Shown here one piece after another: positions 22,760-33,960 of a stretch of 64,000 bases of DNA (positions within the stretch are counted from its first letter, which is position 1; every line of letters begins with the position of its first letter). Position numbers and translations under genes: made by a program. Under the pieces are notes generated by a model that was given only the letters and a program-made list of their open reading frames with translations, was not told the DNA's origin and did not search any database. Source of the DNA: Leptodontidium sp. MPI-SDFR-AT-0119 (taxonomy: Eukaryota; Ascomycota; Leotiomycetes; Helotiales; Leptodontidiaceae); the NCBI GenBank assembly GCA_020726505.1, contig JAHLEZ010000011.1, positions 1,302,001 through 1,366,000 on the forward strand. Direction: 5' to 3'.

Positions 22760-23842
22760 ATGTCGCATGACCCTATCCATGATTGGCTAGACAAAATACT
22801 TGGCGGGTCTTCGAAGGATGAGAGGAAGAGAGATGAAAGAAGACTGCGAAAGTTGAAGGAGAAGGCTGAAAGACAAGGCCAACAGGTCATGTATGGACGG
22901 GGTGGAGCATTCATACCAATGCAACAAACATATGATCCCCAGGGCATGCCTATTGCTCCAGGTCTTCAGGTTCAGCCCAGCGTACCCGCCAGCTCTGGTA
23001 TCGGTTCAGGAATACCCTCGCAGCATAGTCAGATGCCTCCTCTACATCCAAGATTCAGTACCAGATGGTCGCACGCTGCAGCACTAGTACAGTCCCAAGA
23101 GCTCCGGAATTCTCACCTACAGCAAGGTTCACTCTTACCAAGCCATCAGAATTATCCCCAGCCAAGTGGTATGCTTTTGCATGCTAGGAACAGTCCTTCG
23201 ATGGTATCAGTTTCAACGTCACCATTAGCAACCCATCCATTTTCATCCTACTCAACTCGCTCTCCCCTGGCACCGTCTTCAGCTTCGAAATCTCAATACT
23301 CGAGTGAGTCTGACTCATCCGAAACTACCCGGCACAATCACGGGTCTACGCATAGGTCCCCGATGCATGTTGCTCAATCCGCTCCAAACGTTTCGGGAAG
23401 TCAATCTAACAGACCTCAGTCGTCTTCGATTCACCAAGAAAATCCTCAGTTATCTCACAGACATAATGTAGGACAGTCATCTCTAGGATGCTATCCCAGC
23501 TCTGTCCAGCCCTCGAGGCCATCCTTGCTTGTGTCTCAATCAGTTCCTGTTGTTCCAAAATCCCATGGATTGCGACAACAATCGACGCGGGGTTCTCTCT
23601 TGGGTTCGCGAGAATACTCAAGCTCATCTAAGTCCTTAGCGGAACCATCAGCATACAGTATGAGTATCGCTACCTCGAAGGCACAGGTTGGTGATATGCA
23701 AAGAACCTACTATGAGGGAATGGTACCCATGACTCCATCGGAATTCAGGGCTGGGCAAGAAGAAAAAGGGAGGCGTGAGCAGGAATGGGCGAAGTCGAAT
23801 GGCAGAAAAGCTCAAAATAGCGGTCAAAATAGTCGCAAATAG
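22760..23842 (+). CDS. Uncharacterised Ser-rich protein with a C-terminal GDMQRT/EGMVPMT module
   Basis: A single open frame of 360 residues starts at ATG 22760 (MSHDPIHDWLDKILGG). I do not recognise a named family. The first 40 residues are charged and probably helical (SSKDERKRDERRLRKLKEKA). The middle is low-complexity, rich in Ser, Gln, Pro and His, and likely disordered. The last 50 residues hold the block GDMQRTYYEGMVPMTPSEFR followed by a Lys/Glu-rich helix. That block matches the repeated module in the neighbouring gene at 24422-26992, so the two genes are probably related or work together. There the module is split by an intron after the Arg; here it is uninterrupted. No signal peptide or membrane segment is visible. 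Confidence 0.65.
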   Translation: MSHDPIHDWLDKILGGSSKDERKRDERRLRKLKEKAERQGQQVMYGRGGAFIPMQQTYDPQGMPIAPGLQVQPSVPASSGIGSGIPSQHSQMPPLHPRFSTRWSHAAALVQSQELRNSHLQQGSLLPSHQNYPQPSGMLLHARNSPSMVSVSTSPLATHPFSSYSTRSPLAPSSASKSQYSSESDSSETTRHNHGSTHRSPMHVAQSAPNVSGSQSNRPQSSSIHQENPQLSHRHNVGQSSLGCYPSSVQPSRPSLLVSQSVPVVPKSHGLRQQSTRGSLLGSREYSSSSKSLAEPSAYSMSIATSKAQVGDMQRTYYEGMVPMTPSEFRAGQEEKGRREQEWAKSNGRKAQNSGQNSRK

Positions 23843-24421
23843 AGTAGTAGTAAGAAAGGTGGTACATAGACTGCGCGGATGTGGAGTGAGCCTGTACATT
23901 GCGTTTGTGGGCATGGATGTTCTGTAGCTTTTAGCTAGATAATGCAAGGTATTCTATCCTCCCTGTTGGGCGGTGTCCTATGAGGGCAGGAAATGCGAAA
24001 TCAACAAGAATATTGAGTCACTTCAAAGCTGTGGATCTCCATGAATGCGACGCTTCCATATTTTGCTGGAAGTACTTGGCAGGCGTAACAGAATAGCGGA
24101 GTATATAAGTACAAAGAGGTTATGGTTGAGTCAAGACCTCCACAATGAACCTACAGTGGAGTAAACCTACAAATCAAACCTACTTCAATCCCTCAACATC
24201 TTACCCCCAAGATTTTCGCAAATTGGAAATTTATGATTCAACGCAGTGGTAGACTAACACTGAGCAGTGATTCACGACTTTCACGGTCAATGGAGAAGAG
24301 TGCCATGGCTGAATGCAAGGCCTCTTCAAAATATTAATTAAAAAAAACACTCACTGAATCCGCGAGTGGTAATGTCTCAAGTGTTTAAAACTCAGATTTC
24401 AGACCACAAACGATAACCGCC
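23843..24421. other. Intergenic region between the two module genes
   Basis: There are 579 bp with no gene. A TATATAAG box-like sequence occurs near 24102-24109. Nothing in the region looks like a lost exon joining the two flanking genes. Confidence 0.45.
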
Positions 24422-26992
24422 ATGGGAATTATCTCTGCAATAACCAAAACCCTCCGGAAAGCGGTAGATCTTGTTGTTAACCTAGACGATCTTTCCAAAA
24501 ACCGAGGCTGTAGGACCAACAGCGTACCCGGCCATCGGTTCTCTCCAAGACAAAGGAGCTCAACACGGAGAAGCGCTGGATCCGCGTCGCAGTCGAGGGG
24601 CCGAAGTAGGACCAAGGGCTCCCCAAGCACAGTTCCTGTGGGAGGAAGACCTATTCATCTAATCTCGGACTCTCCTCTCGGCTCTGAACGTCAAGTCTTT
24701 CGAGTGCCCTCGACTAAGCGCCACAGAGGCCGACGTAGATCTCTCCAGGAGTCCCTGAACAATAAAGTTGACGTTCTCCATCCCCCACCTGTGCCTACGA
24801 TGGCACCAGGGTGGCAGAATGTAATCAACGCAGTGCGGGGAGATAAGGCAGGCAGCCCTCGCAACGAGCACGAAAAGGAAGTACGTGCCAATTTTGAGAA
24901 GCTGAAGAAAAAACGATGGGACGAGCTTAGTCCGGCAGAGAAAGCTCGTGAGGAAAAGGACTACCTGGCAAACAAAAAAAGGCTCAAAGAGTGGCACTTG
25001 GAAAAGGACATCAATAGACAACGCATAAAGGTTGAAGAGACCCGAGAACAGGCAGAGGAGAAGGCTAGGGTAGCTGCGAGTGCGGTGAGGAGGTTGGAGC
25101 GACTGGAAAAAAGAAAGGAGGAAGCCTCACCAAAGCGCGAAAAGCGAATTTCGAAGCCAAACAAGGCGGATGCAGCACCGGGATCACCTAAACCCGAGAA
25201 TCAGTTCTCAAGGCAGAACGAAGCCGAAGCGGAAACAACACCACGCTTGAGCAGAAACTCAACTTCGAATCCAGGAGTCCAAAATGCAGAAAGTTCGAAT
25301 GGAGAAAGGAGTCTTCGGCAAGCTGCTGAATCTGGTTGGGGAAGCAATGCACCCAGCCCGTCCAAACAGGTCCAGCAAGATAGCAACAGTAAAACTCGTC
25401 CAGAGTCTCATAGAAGCAGTACTGCTCCAATTTCTGCTCCACCATCGAAAGCAGAGAGTGCTGTTCCCCAGCGCCCGTCCCAAAAAAGCAGAAGTAGCAC
25501 AATGCCGAGCCGATCTGGACAGCCTGAACCACAAGGAAGCAATCAGCAAGGACCCCAATCTGATATGCAGAGCAAAATACAACGTTCTGCTAAGAATTTG
25601 AATGGTGGAAATAGTACACACGGGCCCACTCGAGCTGCTACCGTGAGAAGTTCACCAAAGCAGCCACTACAACCTAGCCAGCTACGAAAGGTTACCAATG
25701 CCAGTGAGGTTGAGAGCGGCTCATCAAGACAGCCAGCCCCTGGGCAATCAATGGTTGCTAGGGAAGTAACCAAAATTCAGGAAGAGTCCGAGCGCGCCAA
25801 CAATACGGTTAAACCAACTCAGCGGCCACAGGCTGTTGCAAGTAGCAAGCCTGGTGAAAGCAGAAATCAACAGCAGCAATCAGAGCCCGGAAAGAGGAAT
25901 ACGGTTACGCAATCCCGGCCAAAACGAACCACTCTAGCTCCACTGACAAAAGAAAATCTGAATAGCACTGGTGGAGAATATGTCCTTGAATCTGGGTCGG
26001 CGTTCGAAGTAAAAACGGTACTCGACAGAGGAGTCGGAGACAATATGAGGTTAGTTTTGGTTGTGATGCAGTGGTGAAATCGATGCTGACTTAGTGGCAG
26101 GACTGTTATCGAGGGTTTGGTGCCCATGTCGGCTTCTGAGCTCGCAGAAGAGGAAGAGAAACGGAATGAGGGGATAAGAGAGAAATTGGAAGAAGCAGAG
26201 ATGAGAGAGCAAGAGAAATTGGAAGAAGCAGAGATGAGAGAGCAAGATAAATTACTCGTCACCCAATTCCAAAGAGGGCCAGGAGATAACTTCAGGTACG
26301 TCGTGCCAGAGTAGGAATTCGACCATTTCGAAACTCTCCATTCCCACCTATTTGACGCACAGCTAACAAAAATTTCTAGAACAAACATCGAGGCGATGCA
26401 GCCAATGACTTCGGAAGACATGAGGGTAGAAGAGAAAAAATGGAAGTCGTACAGGAGGCAGCAGCAAGATTCTGACGAGGAAGCCGAGCAAGCTAAGTTA
26501 GCGTCCACAGAGTTCAATAGGGGGGTAGGGGACATGATGAGGTACGTTCCCAGGGCCCAGGAATCCGCAAATGGTGTCTTTCTACGCGGCTAATGGAGCG
26601 CGCAGAACAAATGTCGAGGCGATGGTTCTCATGACCTCTGAACAGGTGAGGCAAGAAGTAAGAGAGAAACGAGAGCTTGAGGAAATACGACTTCAGAACG
26701 AATTGTTGAAGACCAAATTCAACAGAGGACCAGGGGACAATATGAGGCATGTGTTGGCTAAACAATTTCCTTCTTCTGAATACGCTTCTCGCAAGCTGCT
26801 GCCATCGTGCTATCATAAAGCATAGATAATACTAATGCTTGAACTAGAACTATTATCGAAGGAATGGTATCCAAGAGCCCAGGATCGATGACGGCAGAGG
26901 AAATTCGGAAAAAGAAGCAGGCTTACGCTGAAGAGCAAACGCAACGGAGAAGTGCCAGCGTCAGTGCCAGCAGATACATCAGCGAGTCTTGA
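24422..26992 (+). CDS. Uncharacterised protein with exon-encoded repeat modules
   Basis: Five exons, 24422..26049, 26101..26295, 26380..26541, 26606..26746 and 26848..26992, give 756 residues. I do not recognise the family. Exon 1 (542 residues) has an N-terminal hydrophobic helix (MGIISAITKTLRKAVDLVV), a basic Arg/Ser region, a long charged coiled-coil-like stretch (about residues 155-245) and a disordered Ser/Gln-rich tail ending RGVGDNMR. Each intron then interrupts the same Arg codon in phase 2. Every following exon begins T-x-[IV]-E-[GA]-[ML] (TVIEGLVPMS, TNIEAMQPMT, TNVEAMVLMT, TIIEGMVSKS). Exons 2-4 each end RG-x-GD-[NM]-[MF]-R. The symmetric exons (195, 162, 141 nt) can be added or skipped without frame loss. 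The last intron has a GC donor (AG|GCATGT). The upstream gene ends with the same module. Confidence 0.7.
26180..26245 (+). repeat. 33-nt tandem repeat in the second module exon
   Basis: Two consecutive copies, 26180-26212 and 26213-26245, each encode EKLEEAEMREQ. The identical DNA copies indicate a recent in-frame duplication lengthening the helical part of that module. Confidence 0.85.
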
Positions 26993-27270
26993 GCCATGTC
27001 AGATGGTGACGATATCTCCTACACTGCGTCAAGGCCCTGGGCAACCGTCACCACGAAAGTCGCTTGTTTGGCCATTGACTTGCGAGGAAGCCAAGTAATC
27101 CAACGCCATCGACTAGGTTATCCTTTGCTAGGTCTTGTTCGCAGCAAAGAGATAGATATCCTTCACTAAGTCATGTACGCTGTCGTAGCTAGCATTCAAA
27201 TCATAGTGTGACATTAGCCCTGCTGAGTCTTGTGATATTTGCTAGTGGGGAGTTACTCATCACTTCTGTG

Positions 27271-29021
27271 CTAGCATCTGATCTCGACACCGCCCCTGCT
27301 GACAGTCAAATACTTCACACCCTTGTATGGCTTGACGCTCTCCCCAATGCCACGACTCTTCCTCGCATCGATGACTAAACTCTCCACCTTAATACCGGAA
27401 GCTAACCACCCTTTCACGGAGAAGCTAACGGTGGCAGAGCTCGGCATCAGAATCTTGTTCTGTGCCACCCGTTTCACGTCTCTCTGTTCCTCGGTCACTT
27501 CGGATTTGGCAGCCTTGATCGAAGAACTCTGATATGTGTTTTCCTCGTAATCATAGTTCCCCTCAAGTCTGAAACCATTGCTTTCAAAGTCTTCCTCGTT
27601 CGAAAGGGGACCAACAACAGTACATCGAAGAGTAGCACCTCCGACAACAGCATCCTTTGCAGGTATATGCCATTCAAGGTCCTTCTCTCCCGGGTTGTAT
27701 GTCGTATCACCCCTGCTGGCTCGCATCTCAGACAGATTCCTCACCTCTGCTGGCAAGGGTACTGTGACGACCAAATCTTCAAGAGTTGGAGTGGATGAAG
27801 TGCCAGCTTGGCCACCAAGACCAGCTGCAAACCCTCCCGTACCACGGCCACCGACGCGACTACTACTTCGTGATGAGGAACCAGATATCGACGTATTTCC
27901 TTGGCCCGAGACTTTCGTGATAAATAACCGGACCTCGAAGTCAGACCCCTGTGGTCCAAGGGAAGTCTTGACCTCGATGCTTACAGGCAATTTCAGATTC
28001 GATGAAGCAGTAGTCCCGGATTTGCCATTCTGAAACGGCAGTAAGTCGACTTCGTACCCTGCAAGAACGAATCTTCCATCAGGTGGGATAAAGCTCAGCT
28101 CTCCAGGCTTTTCCCGCCATCTCGCCAACCTTACACAAGGGTGAAAGACAGGCAACTCCATGACACTGTTAAGATTCTGCTTTCCAGATGGTGTAGAAAG
28201 ATTTAGCAGCAGGTCAGGAACTCCCGATATTTTGGATGTAAAGGCAATTGTTCCATTCGCAAATGCCGCTAGAGGTCGACCTGATGGTGCAAGGGTCACC
28301 GTGAGAGCCTCGACAAGATCAACGTATAGTTCGTTGGAGGTATGCCGTACGTTGGCTCTTCTCCAAGGCAAAGCAGGTGTATTGGCCGCTAGTGCTCCCG
28401 TGGAAGAGATAGCAGCCATGTTGGAGTTGGACGAGGCGGAGTAGCCAGGCTTTCTACAGACATTCGTCAGCTCGAGCCATGCATTAGATCTCTTCTGTCG
28501 AACCCAGGAATGTTTATGCCTCCAAGTAGCTTCCCTATCCAGCCCTCCACTTCTACCAAGTCTCTCAGGGCGTTGGGTTCTGTCGTGCTGATGGCGCCGG
28601 CATCGCACATCTCATTCAGTAGCTGGGCAACTACATCGTAGTTGTTTTCTATCTTCTGTGCCAATATTGGCGCTCCAATAAACTCTTCTAGTATGTCAAT
28701 GACTCGGTGGAGGAATTCGAGAGCGAGTAAAGGTTCGATTTCGGTCGATGAAGTCAAGAGGAACAAGAGGTTGGAGTGGACGACATTGAACACGAGGGTT
28801 GGCGGGGAGGTGTTTGGGAGGTATATGAAGTTCGATCGAGGGGTTGGGCGGCTCTGGTAAAGTGGAAGAAGCTGAGAGGCAGAGAGAGGCCGTGATGTGT
28901 AAGTATGAGTGAGAATTGGGCGGCTACAATGGAAGGTTAGGTGAGAAAGATTACAAAAGGGCTTTGATCTTGCTTACTTGTGCTCATCGTAGATGTACAG
29001 CGCCTCTATAGATCCGGTCAT
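27271..29021 (-). CDS. APM3: AP-3 adaptor complex subunit mu
   Basis: Exons complement(27271..28453, 28504..28923, 28978..29021) encode 548 residues. AP-3 mu is the medium chain of the adaptor that sends cargo from Golgi/endosome to vacuole, and it binds tyrosine sorting signals. The N-terminal longin-like part reads MTGSIEALYIYDEHNRPILT and continues LVFNVVHSNLLFLL. The mu homology domain starts at LPWRRANVRHTSNELYVDLV and includes FHPCVRLARWREKPGELSFI and WHIPAKDAVVGGATLRC. Introns of 54 and 50 nt are used. The second has a weak GTTCGA donor, but it is needed to join the frames and gives a sensible linker. The gene converges on the 24-27 kb module gene and is divergent from the small gene at 29283. 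Confidence 0.88.
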
Positions 29022-29282
29022 GGTCGCGAACAAGCATCTACGGCGTCATCTGAACTGAAATGTGCCTATTATATGGAGTAGGGAGGACGCGGACAAGCTT
29101 GGGAGTTGTTGTTCTACGCCCAGAACGTGGGGTTGATGATGAAGCGGCCGCTTCACCGACAGAGCTTCCCCCTGTCCAGACATCCAATCCAGTGAACTCA
29201 ACCTCCCTAATCTCCATCTCTTCAACACTCAGCACCGTCAACTGTCAAAACACTAGGATATCCAATTACCCCGGCAGATATC

Positions 29283-29626
29283 ATGGGTTCAGGAAACCCC
29301 CAGCTGGACCACCTTCAGAGGCCTGAGCGGTTACAAGAGGTCCTCAAGCATGACAACGTGGATGATTGCACGCCTTGCCGGATAACAGGTTCGATCTTTT
29401 GCCTGGCACAAATACGCACAGTCTTTGCTCACAACTTTGTCTAGGAGCCGCTGCCTTTATGGGGCTGGGTGCATACAGCTATTTCTCGGGACATTCTCAA
29501 CTTAAGGCGCAGCAAGCCAAAATCCTCCAAAGCAAGAGCATGTTCGGAATGAGGAGCCGGCAGGCAGGAATTACAGGAACTGCTCTTGTACTTGCTGGTA
29601 TGGGCTTCTGGCGACTCGTCAACTAG
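29283..29626 (+). CDS. Small mitochondrial membrane protein, DMAC1/TMEM261-like
   Basis: Exons 29283..29388 and 29445..29626 encode 95 residues; the 56-nt intron is phase 1 (donor GTTCGA, acceptor TCTAG). The protein has a CxxC-type motif (DDCTPCRITG), then a first membrane helix (AAAFMGLGAYSYFSG), a polar loop (HSQLKAQQAKILQSKSMFGM) and a second helix (ITGTALVLAGMGFWRLV). This layout matches the fungal relatives of DMAC1, small inner-membrane proteins linked to complex I assembly in animals. The start at ATG 29283 gives the usual short N-terminus. Functional assignment rests on this motif and topology pattern only. Confidence 0.7.
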
Positions 29627-30612
29627 ATTTCAAGAATCTGCAGTATTGGAGTCAGGCGCATCAAATACCGGTACCCATGACGCATCGATTACTACGCAAA
29701 ACACCCCTCGATTCACTCTTTATTTTACTCTCCACTCACCTCTCTCTCGAATTCATGTCGACAACAGTGTTGAAAAGCGGCAAGGAAAGACCATATTCTA
29801 TTCCAGAACCACAAAAAATTGCTCTCGATGTTGGCAGCTTGTCGAAGATGGTATGGCTCATTGGGGACCTCTGAGCAACCGAATTACTGGGTGCTGCCCT
29901 AACATCAAGTTCGGTTCAGATATAGCAACGGTTCATGATTGTGGTTCTCACCATATGGCACATCAACTCGAAGTTGCTCATGCAGTATCTCGAGACACGC
30001 TCTTCTGGGAGCCTTGGGAGATATGGAGGGTCATGTACTGTAAATACTGCATGAGTGGCGAGGAAGAATGGAAGTCAAGGAGGGAAATCAAAAAGGGACT
30101 TAGGTTGTGATAAGCGTAAAGTTGGGCAGTCACCATTTATCGACGATGATATATATAGTAATGGAAGAAGGCCGCTGCTCTTACTGCATCGGCGCTCGTT
30201 ATAGAATTATGCACTAGTAAGGTCATCGAAGGTCTGACGCTGCAAACTTTTTCAAGCCATGGTTGCAATTTGGGTGAGAGCATGTTTTAAAGGCCACTGA
30301 CTGCTGTCTCCTAACCGGATGATTGAAGGCCAAACCTATGCCACACAAGATATGTTGGAGAACAGGACTGCTGCCAGCCTCTTTAGCTAAGATTTAATGA
30401 ACCAATACTCCATAAATGGCGATATTATTTTGAATAGCCGTGAATTTTTGAGTAGGAATTATTATTGCTACAGCCTCGTCCTTAGGTGACCTGGAAGCCT
30501 CTCATGCTCAGCCTCGTCTCGTCGGAATGAAGATAGTTTTTACTGCCCCACCTCATATTTTGCTACTTATTATTTCTCAGCCTCGCGAATATCAACGACA
30601 CCACGCCTCACA
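29627..30612. other. Intergenic region with one unconvincing frame
   Basis: An open frame runs 29586-30110 without ATG support and another from ATG 29755 encodes about 40 residues (MSTTVLKSGKERPYSIPEPQ). Neither shows a domain. They could be part of an unrecognised spliced gene, or noise in the 3' flank of the small gene. The last 200 bp is the RRP4 promoter. Confidence 0.4.
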
Positions 30613-31682
30613 ATGGCCATTACGATACTCGCCCCAGCACCGGCAGTGCCGTACCAACGCACGAATGATTCGGACGATGATTCGGACGACGGCGGTGCGG
30701 ATCTGGATGGAGACCTGAACATGCGCCCTACGAAACGGGCACGAACTTCTGCAAAGGACCTTGTGACACCTGGAGAGACTGTGACTGATGATCCCCAATG
30801 GATGAGGTGAGCTTTTGCCATGTGTTGGATTATGTTTGGTACAATTGTTAATAAAATTTCAGAGGTCATGGCACATATGTGGCGTCTTCCAGCACCGATA
30901 TCATCGCAACCGTCGCGGGCACTATTCAGAAAACCAACAAACTCCTGTCTGTACGGCCTCTCCGCGCACGATACACCCCCGAGATTGGAGACCTAGTCGT
31001 TGGCCGGATCGTTGAAGTACAAGCCAAGCGTTGGCGCGTAGACGTTGGAGCCCCTGTTCTTGCTGGGCTGCCTCTCTCGGCCATCAATCTTCCAGGTGGA
31101 ATCTTGCGGAAAAGAACCGATACGGACGAGCTACAAATTAGAACGTTCTTCTCGGAGGGAGATCTTTTGGTTGCGGAAGTTCAGAGTCTGTATCAAGATG
31201 GAAGTGCTTCGTTGCATACCCGAAGTTTGAAGTACGGAAAGCTTAGGAATGGAGTGTTTATGAGCGTCACTGGAACGGGTGGTGGAGGAGGAGTGGTCAG
31301 ATCTAGGAGGCAGGTTTGGACTATTGAAACTGTATCTGGTGGGGGCAAAGTCGACATTATCTTGGGGGTAAATGGGTACATTTGGATCAGCAAACATGTG
31401 GAGGTTGCTGGTGGTGATACCGCAGTCACAAGAATGGAAGAGGTCGTCAGCAGTACTGTATATTCGAGTCAAAACGACGAGATTGGACCAGAGACTCGTA
31501 GGGAAATTTCACGGATCCGTGGTGTTATCAACTTGTTGGTGGAGGAGGGGATCAGGGTGGACGAGGACATGGTCATGAAAGGTTACGAGACTGCCGTTCT
31601 AGACGAGAGCGAGGATGGAGAAAACAGTGGATATCTTGGAGGAGAAACGGGCAAGAAAGTCTTGATGATGTTGAGCGATTAG
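30613..31682 (+). CDS. RRP4: Exosome complex component Rrp4
   Basis: Exons 30613..30806 and 30863..31682 encode 337 residues. Rrp4 is one of the three S1/KH cap subunits of the RNA exosome, which degrades and trims RNA 3' ends in nucleus and cytoplasm. The intron is 56 nt, phase 2, and rebuilds the conserved RGHGTY motif. Landmarks are the N-terminal acidic linker, [18 protein letters not shown], the S1 domain ([21 protein letters not shown]), [11 protein letters not shown], and the KH part ([13 protein letters not shown]). The gene appears intact. Confidence 0.95.
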
Positions 31683-32794
31683 CCGGGAGAATTGAACACC
31701 GATGCAGATGCAGTCGAGTCATGAGATTTCAATAAAGTAAGCTTCTCGAACAACTGAGCTCGCCTTGCGCTAAAGTCCTAGGGTTTTCGGAGATCTTTGA
31801 ATTGAATTTGTCAAATTTTTGTGGGTCTCCCGCTCCCTGTGAACTCAATTTTGAAAAGTCAAAAAACCGAGGCAACTAGTTGAGGAGCAGACGACGTCAT
31901 TAACCCACGAAGCAGCAGATGCGCCAATGTGTGCATTCTTTAGATGAACAATGAAGCTATCCCAATGCCAAGTTATTGTTTTGCTATGCATCGACGCAGA
32001 TGATTTGTTTGGTTTGTGACAGACTGAGCAAAACACGACTGGCAAGTGGGAACAACATCGATGAGTCGTCCATACCGCTTTCTCATGCAATTTCCCCTGT
32101 TTTCTTAAAGTCCATTTCAGAATCTTCACAATCCTTCCACTTGAAAGTCGTTCGGCGATAAGAGAAAACTTTTTCCCTCATTCAATCCGCTTTCAAGGTT
32201 TCGAAGTTTAGCGCTACGGATTGGATCCCTGCCCGCAACGGGTAAATCTCTGGGTGGGGTTGACGACATCGAGACGGCGAAACATCACTTGAGGCGGAAT
32301 TTTCTATTTGCTTCCGTCACAGTAGTGTTGTGTTATACATGTTAAAACGGACACTACTCATGGTAGCCCCTGGTTGATGCTCAAGCGATGGACTACCGGC
32401 ATGTTGCCTCGTTTGTCGTATACATTACAGGGATTTCTACTGGTCGGGCTATCTGAATCCCAGGATTAAAGATTCGGAACAGCATCTCTTTCTCCATAAT
32501 TATTTTCTATCTCAAGCTGTGATATGGACCCCATCTGGACTCTTTCGCCAGCGGTGACAGCAGAGTTGATCCACAGAAGCAAGATCGGATTATGAAGCTG
32601 GTTCCAGACTGAATCTCTTTTTCGGAGGTAAGTCGCTGAGTAGTTTGTATATATAGAGATGATTCCTCTGCAGTCTGATTATTCTTCACACCATTCTCAG
32701 TCTACTGTACTATTTAACTCTACTCAATTACATACCTTTCAACAGCACATCAATTTCTTCAACATTGGCATATCTCATATCACCTACCGCAAAC
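31683..32794. other. Intergenic region upstream of the alcohol dehydrogenase
   Basis: There are 1.1 kb without a supported gene. The 3' third is a plausible regulated promoter: it contains GTGGGG near 32254, a match to the fungal CreA carbon-repressor consensus, and a TATA element at 32648-32655, followed by a C/T-rich leader before the ATG at 32795. Confidence 0.45.
32648..32655 (+). promoter_or_regulatory. TATA box of the alcohol dehydrogenase gene
   Basis: TATATATA lies about 140 bp before the start codon and is followed by pyrimidine-rich sequence typical of fungal transcript starts. A strong TATA box fits an inducible gene. The assignment rests on position and sequence only. Confidence 0.45.
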
Positions 32795-33960
32795 ATGGTC
32801 AAAATGGTTGAGTTCACAGTCTTCAAAGGCTCAAAGGAGGGAAAGATTATTCAGGCGACTACCAAGAAGGATATTAAAGCAGACGAGGTCCTGATCAAGG
32901 TCACTCATTCTGGACTCTGTGGCACGGATGAGCATTTTAAGCATGCTGATATGGTCCTTGGCCATGAAGGTGCAGGTGTTGTTGAGGTCAGTTCACTTAC
33001 TTCACTTTGCTGATAGTCATCCTCTTACTCCAGGCCAGGAAATAGGAGCTTCAGTTACCACATATTCCAGAGGAGACTCAGTCGGGTGGGGATACCAACA
33101 CGACTCTTGCAACCACTGCAAACACTGTCTTACTGGCCACGAGACTTTGTGCCCAGAAAGAGCAATGTATGGATACCATGACTTCGACCAAGGTTCTTTC
33201 GCGCACTACGCTATATGGAAGGCGGATTACATCTTCAAGATTCCCGATTCCATCCCACGAGAATTCGCTGCACCACTCCAGTGTGGAGGAGCGACCGTGT
33301 TTGTACGTTCTATCCACCTGCCATACTCCATCCTCCATGATCTGGAGCCCGGGATCCGATCATTGGTTCCGATTCCGAGACGCTGAGAGCTACACGTGCT
33401 GACGCCTTGATTAGAACGCTCTCCGCTCCTTTGGCGCCAAAGCCACCGACCGCGTAGGAATAATCGGCATTGGAGGCCTCGGCCATCTCGCAATCCAATT
33501 CGCATCAAAGATGGGCTGCCATGTTACCGTCTTCTCCAGCACCGACAGCAAGCGAGACGAAGCGATGAAGCTCGGCGCCAGCGAGTTCGTCGCCACAAAA
33601 GGCGTGAAGGAGCTCCAAGTGTCCGGCAAGATCGACCATCTCCTCATCTGTGCCTCTTTCCAGCCAGACTGGAAGCAGTTCCTGCCTATCATGGCCCCGG
33701 GCGGTACTTTGTATCCATTGACTGTCTCGCAAGACGACTTGACCATCCCATATATGCCTCTGATTGAGGGAGAGTTGAGGATCCAGGGTAGTCTTGTTGC
33801 GGCGAGAGCGGTGCATAATGAGATGTTTGCTTTCGCGGCGCAGCATCAGATCAGGCCTGTTATTGAGAAGTTCCCTATGACGGTTGAGGGCATCGAGGCG
33901 TGTATGAAGAAGTTGGATGAGGGGAAGATGCGATACCGTGGTGTGTTGGTTGCGCCATAG
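32795..33960 (+). CDS. Zinc-type NAD(P)-dependent alcohol dehydrogenase
   Basis: Exons 32795..32986, 33039..33302 and 33415..33960 encode 333 residues, the usual size of the cinnamyl-alcohol-dehydrogenase-like group of medium-chain dehydrogenases. Catalytic zinc ligands sit in GLCGTDEHF and LGHEGAGVVE. The four structural zinc cysteines are in DSCNHCKHCLTGHETLC. The cofactor fold is GIIGIGGLGHLAIQFASKMG, followed by FSSTDSK, which lacks an acidic residue at the end of the second strand and so favours NADP(H). Introns are 52 and 112 nt, phase 0. The start is ATG 32795; another Met three codons later is possible. The substrate is unknown. Confidence 0.9.

Noticed and set aside
26097..26535. Minus-strand 222-residue frame opposite the module exons
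   Set aside because: It spans exons and introns of the module gene on the other strand and repeats SCSLISASSNF only because of the 33-nt repeat in the module exon.
29586..30110. 174-residue frame after the DMAC1-like gene
   Set aside because: It has no ATG start, overlaps the end of the DMAC1-like gene in another frame and has no recognisable motif.
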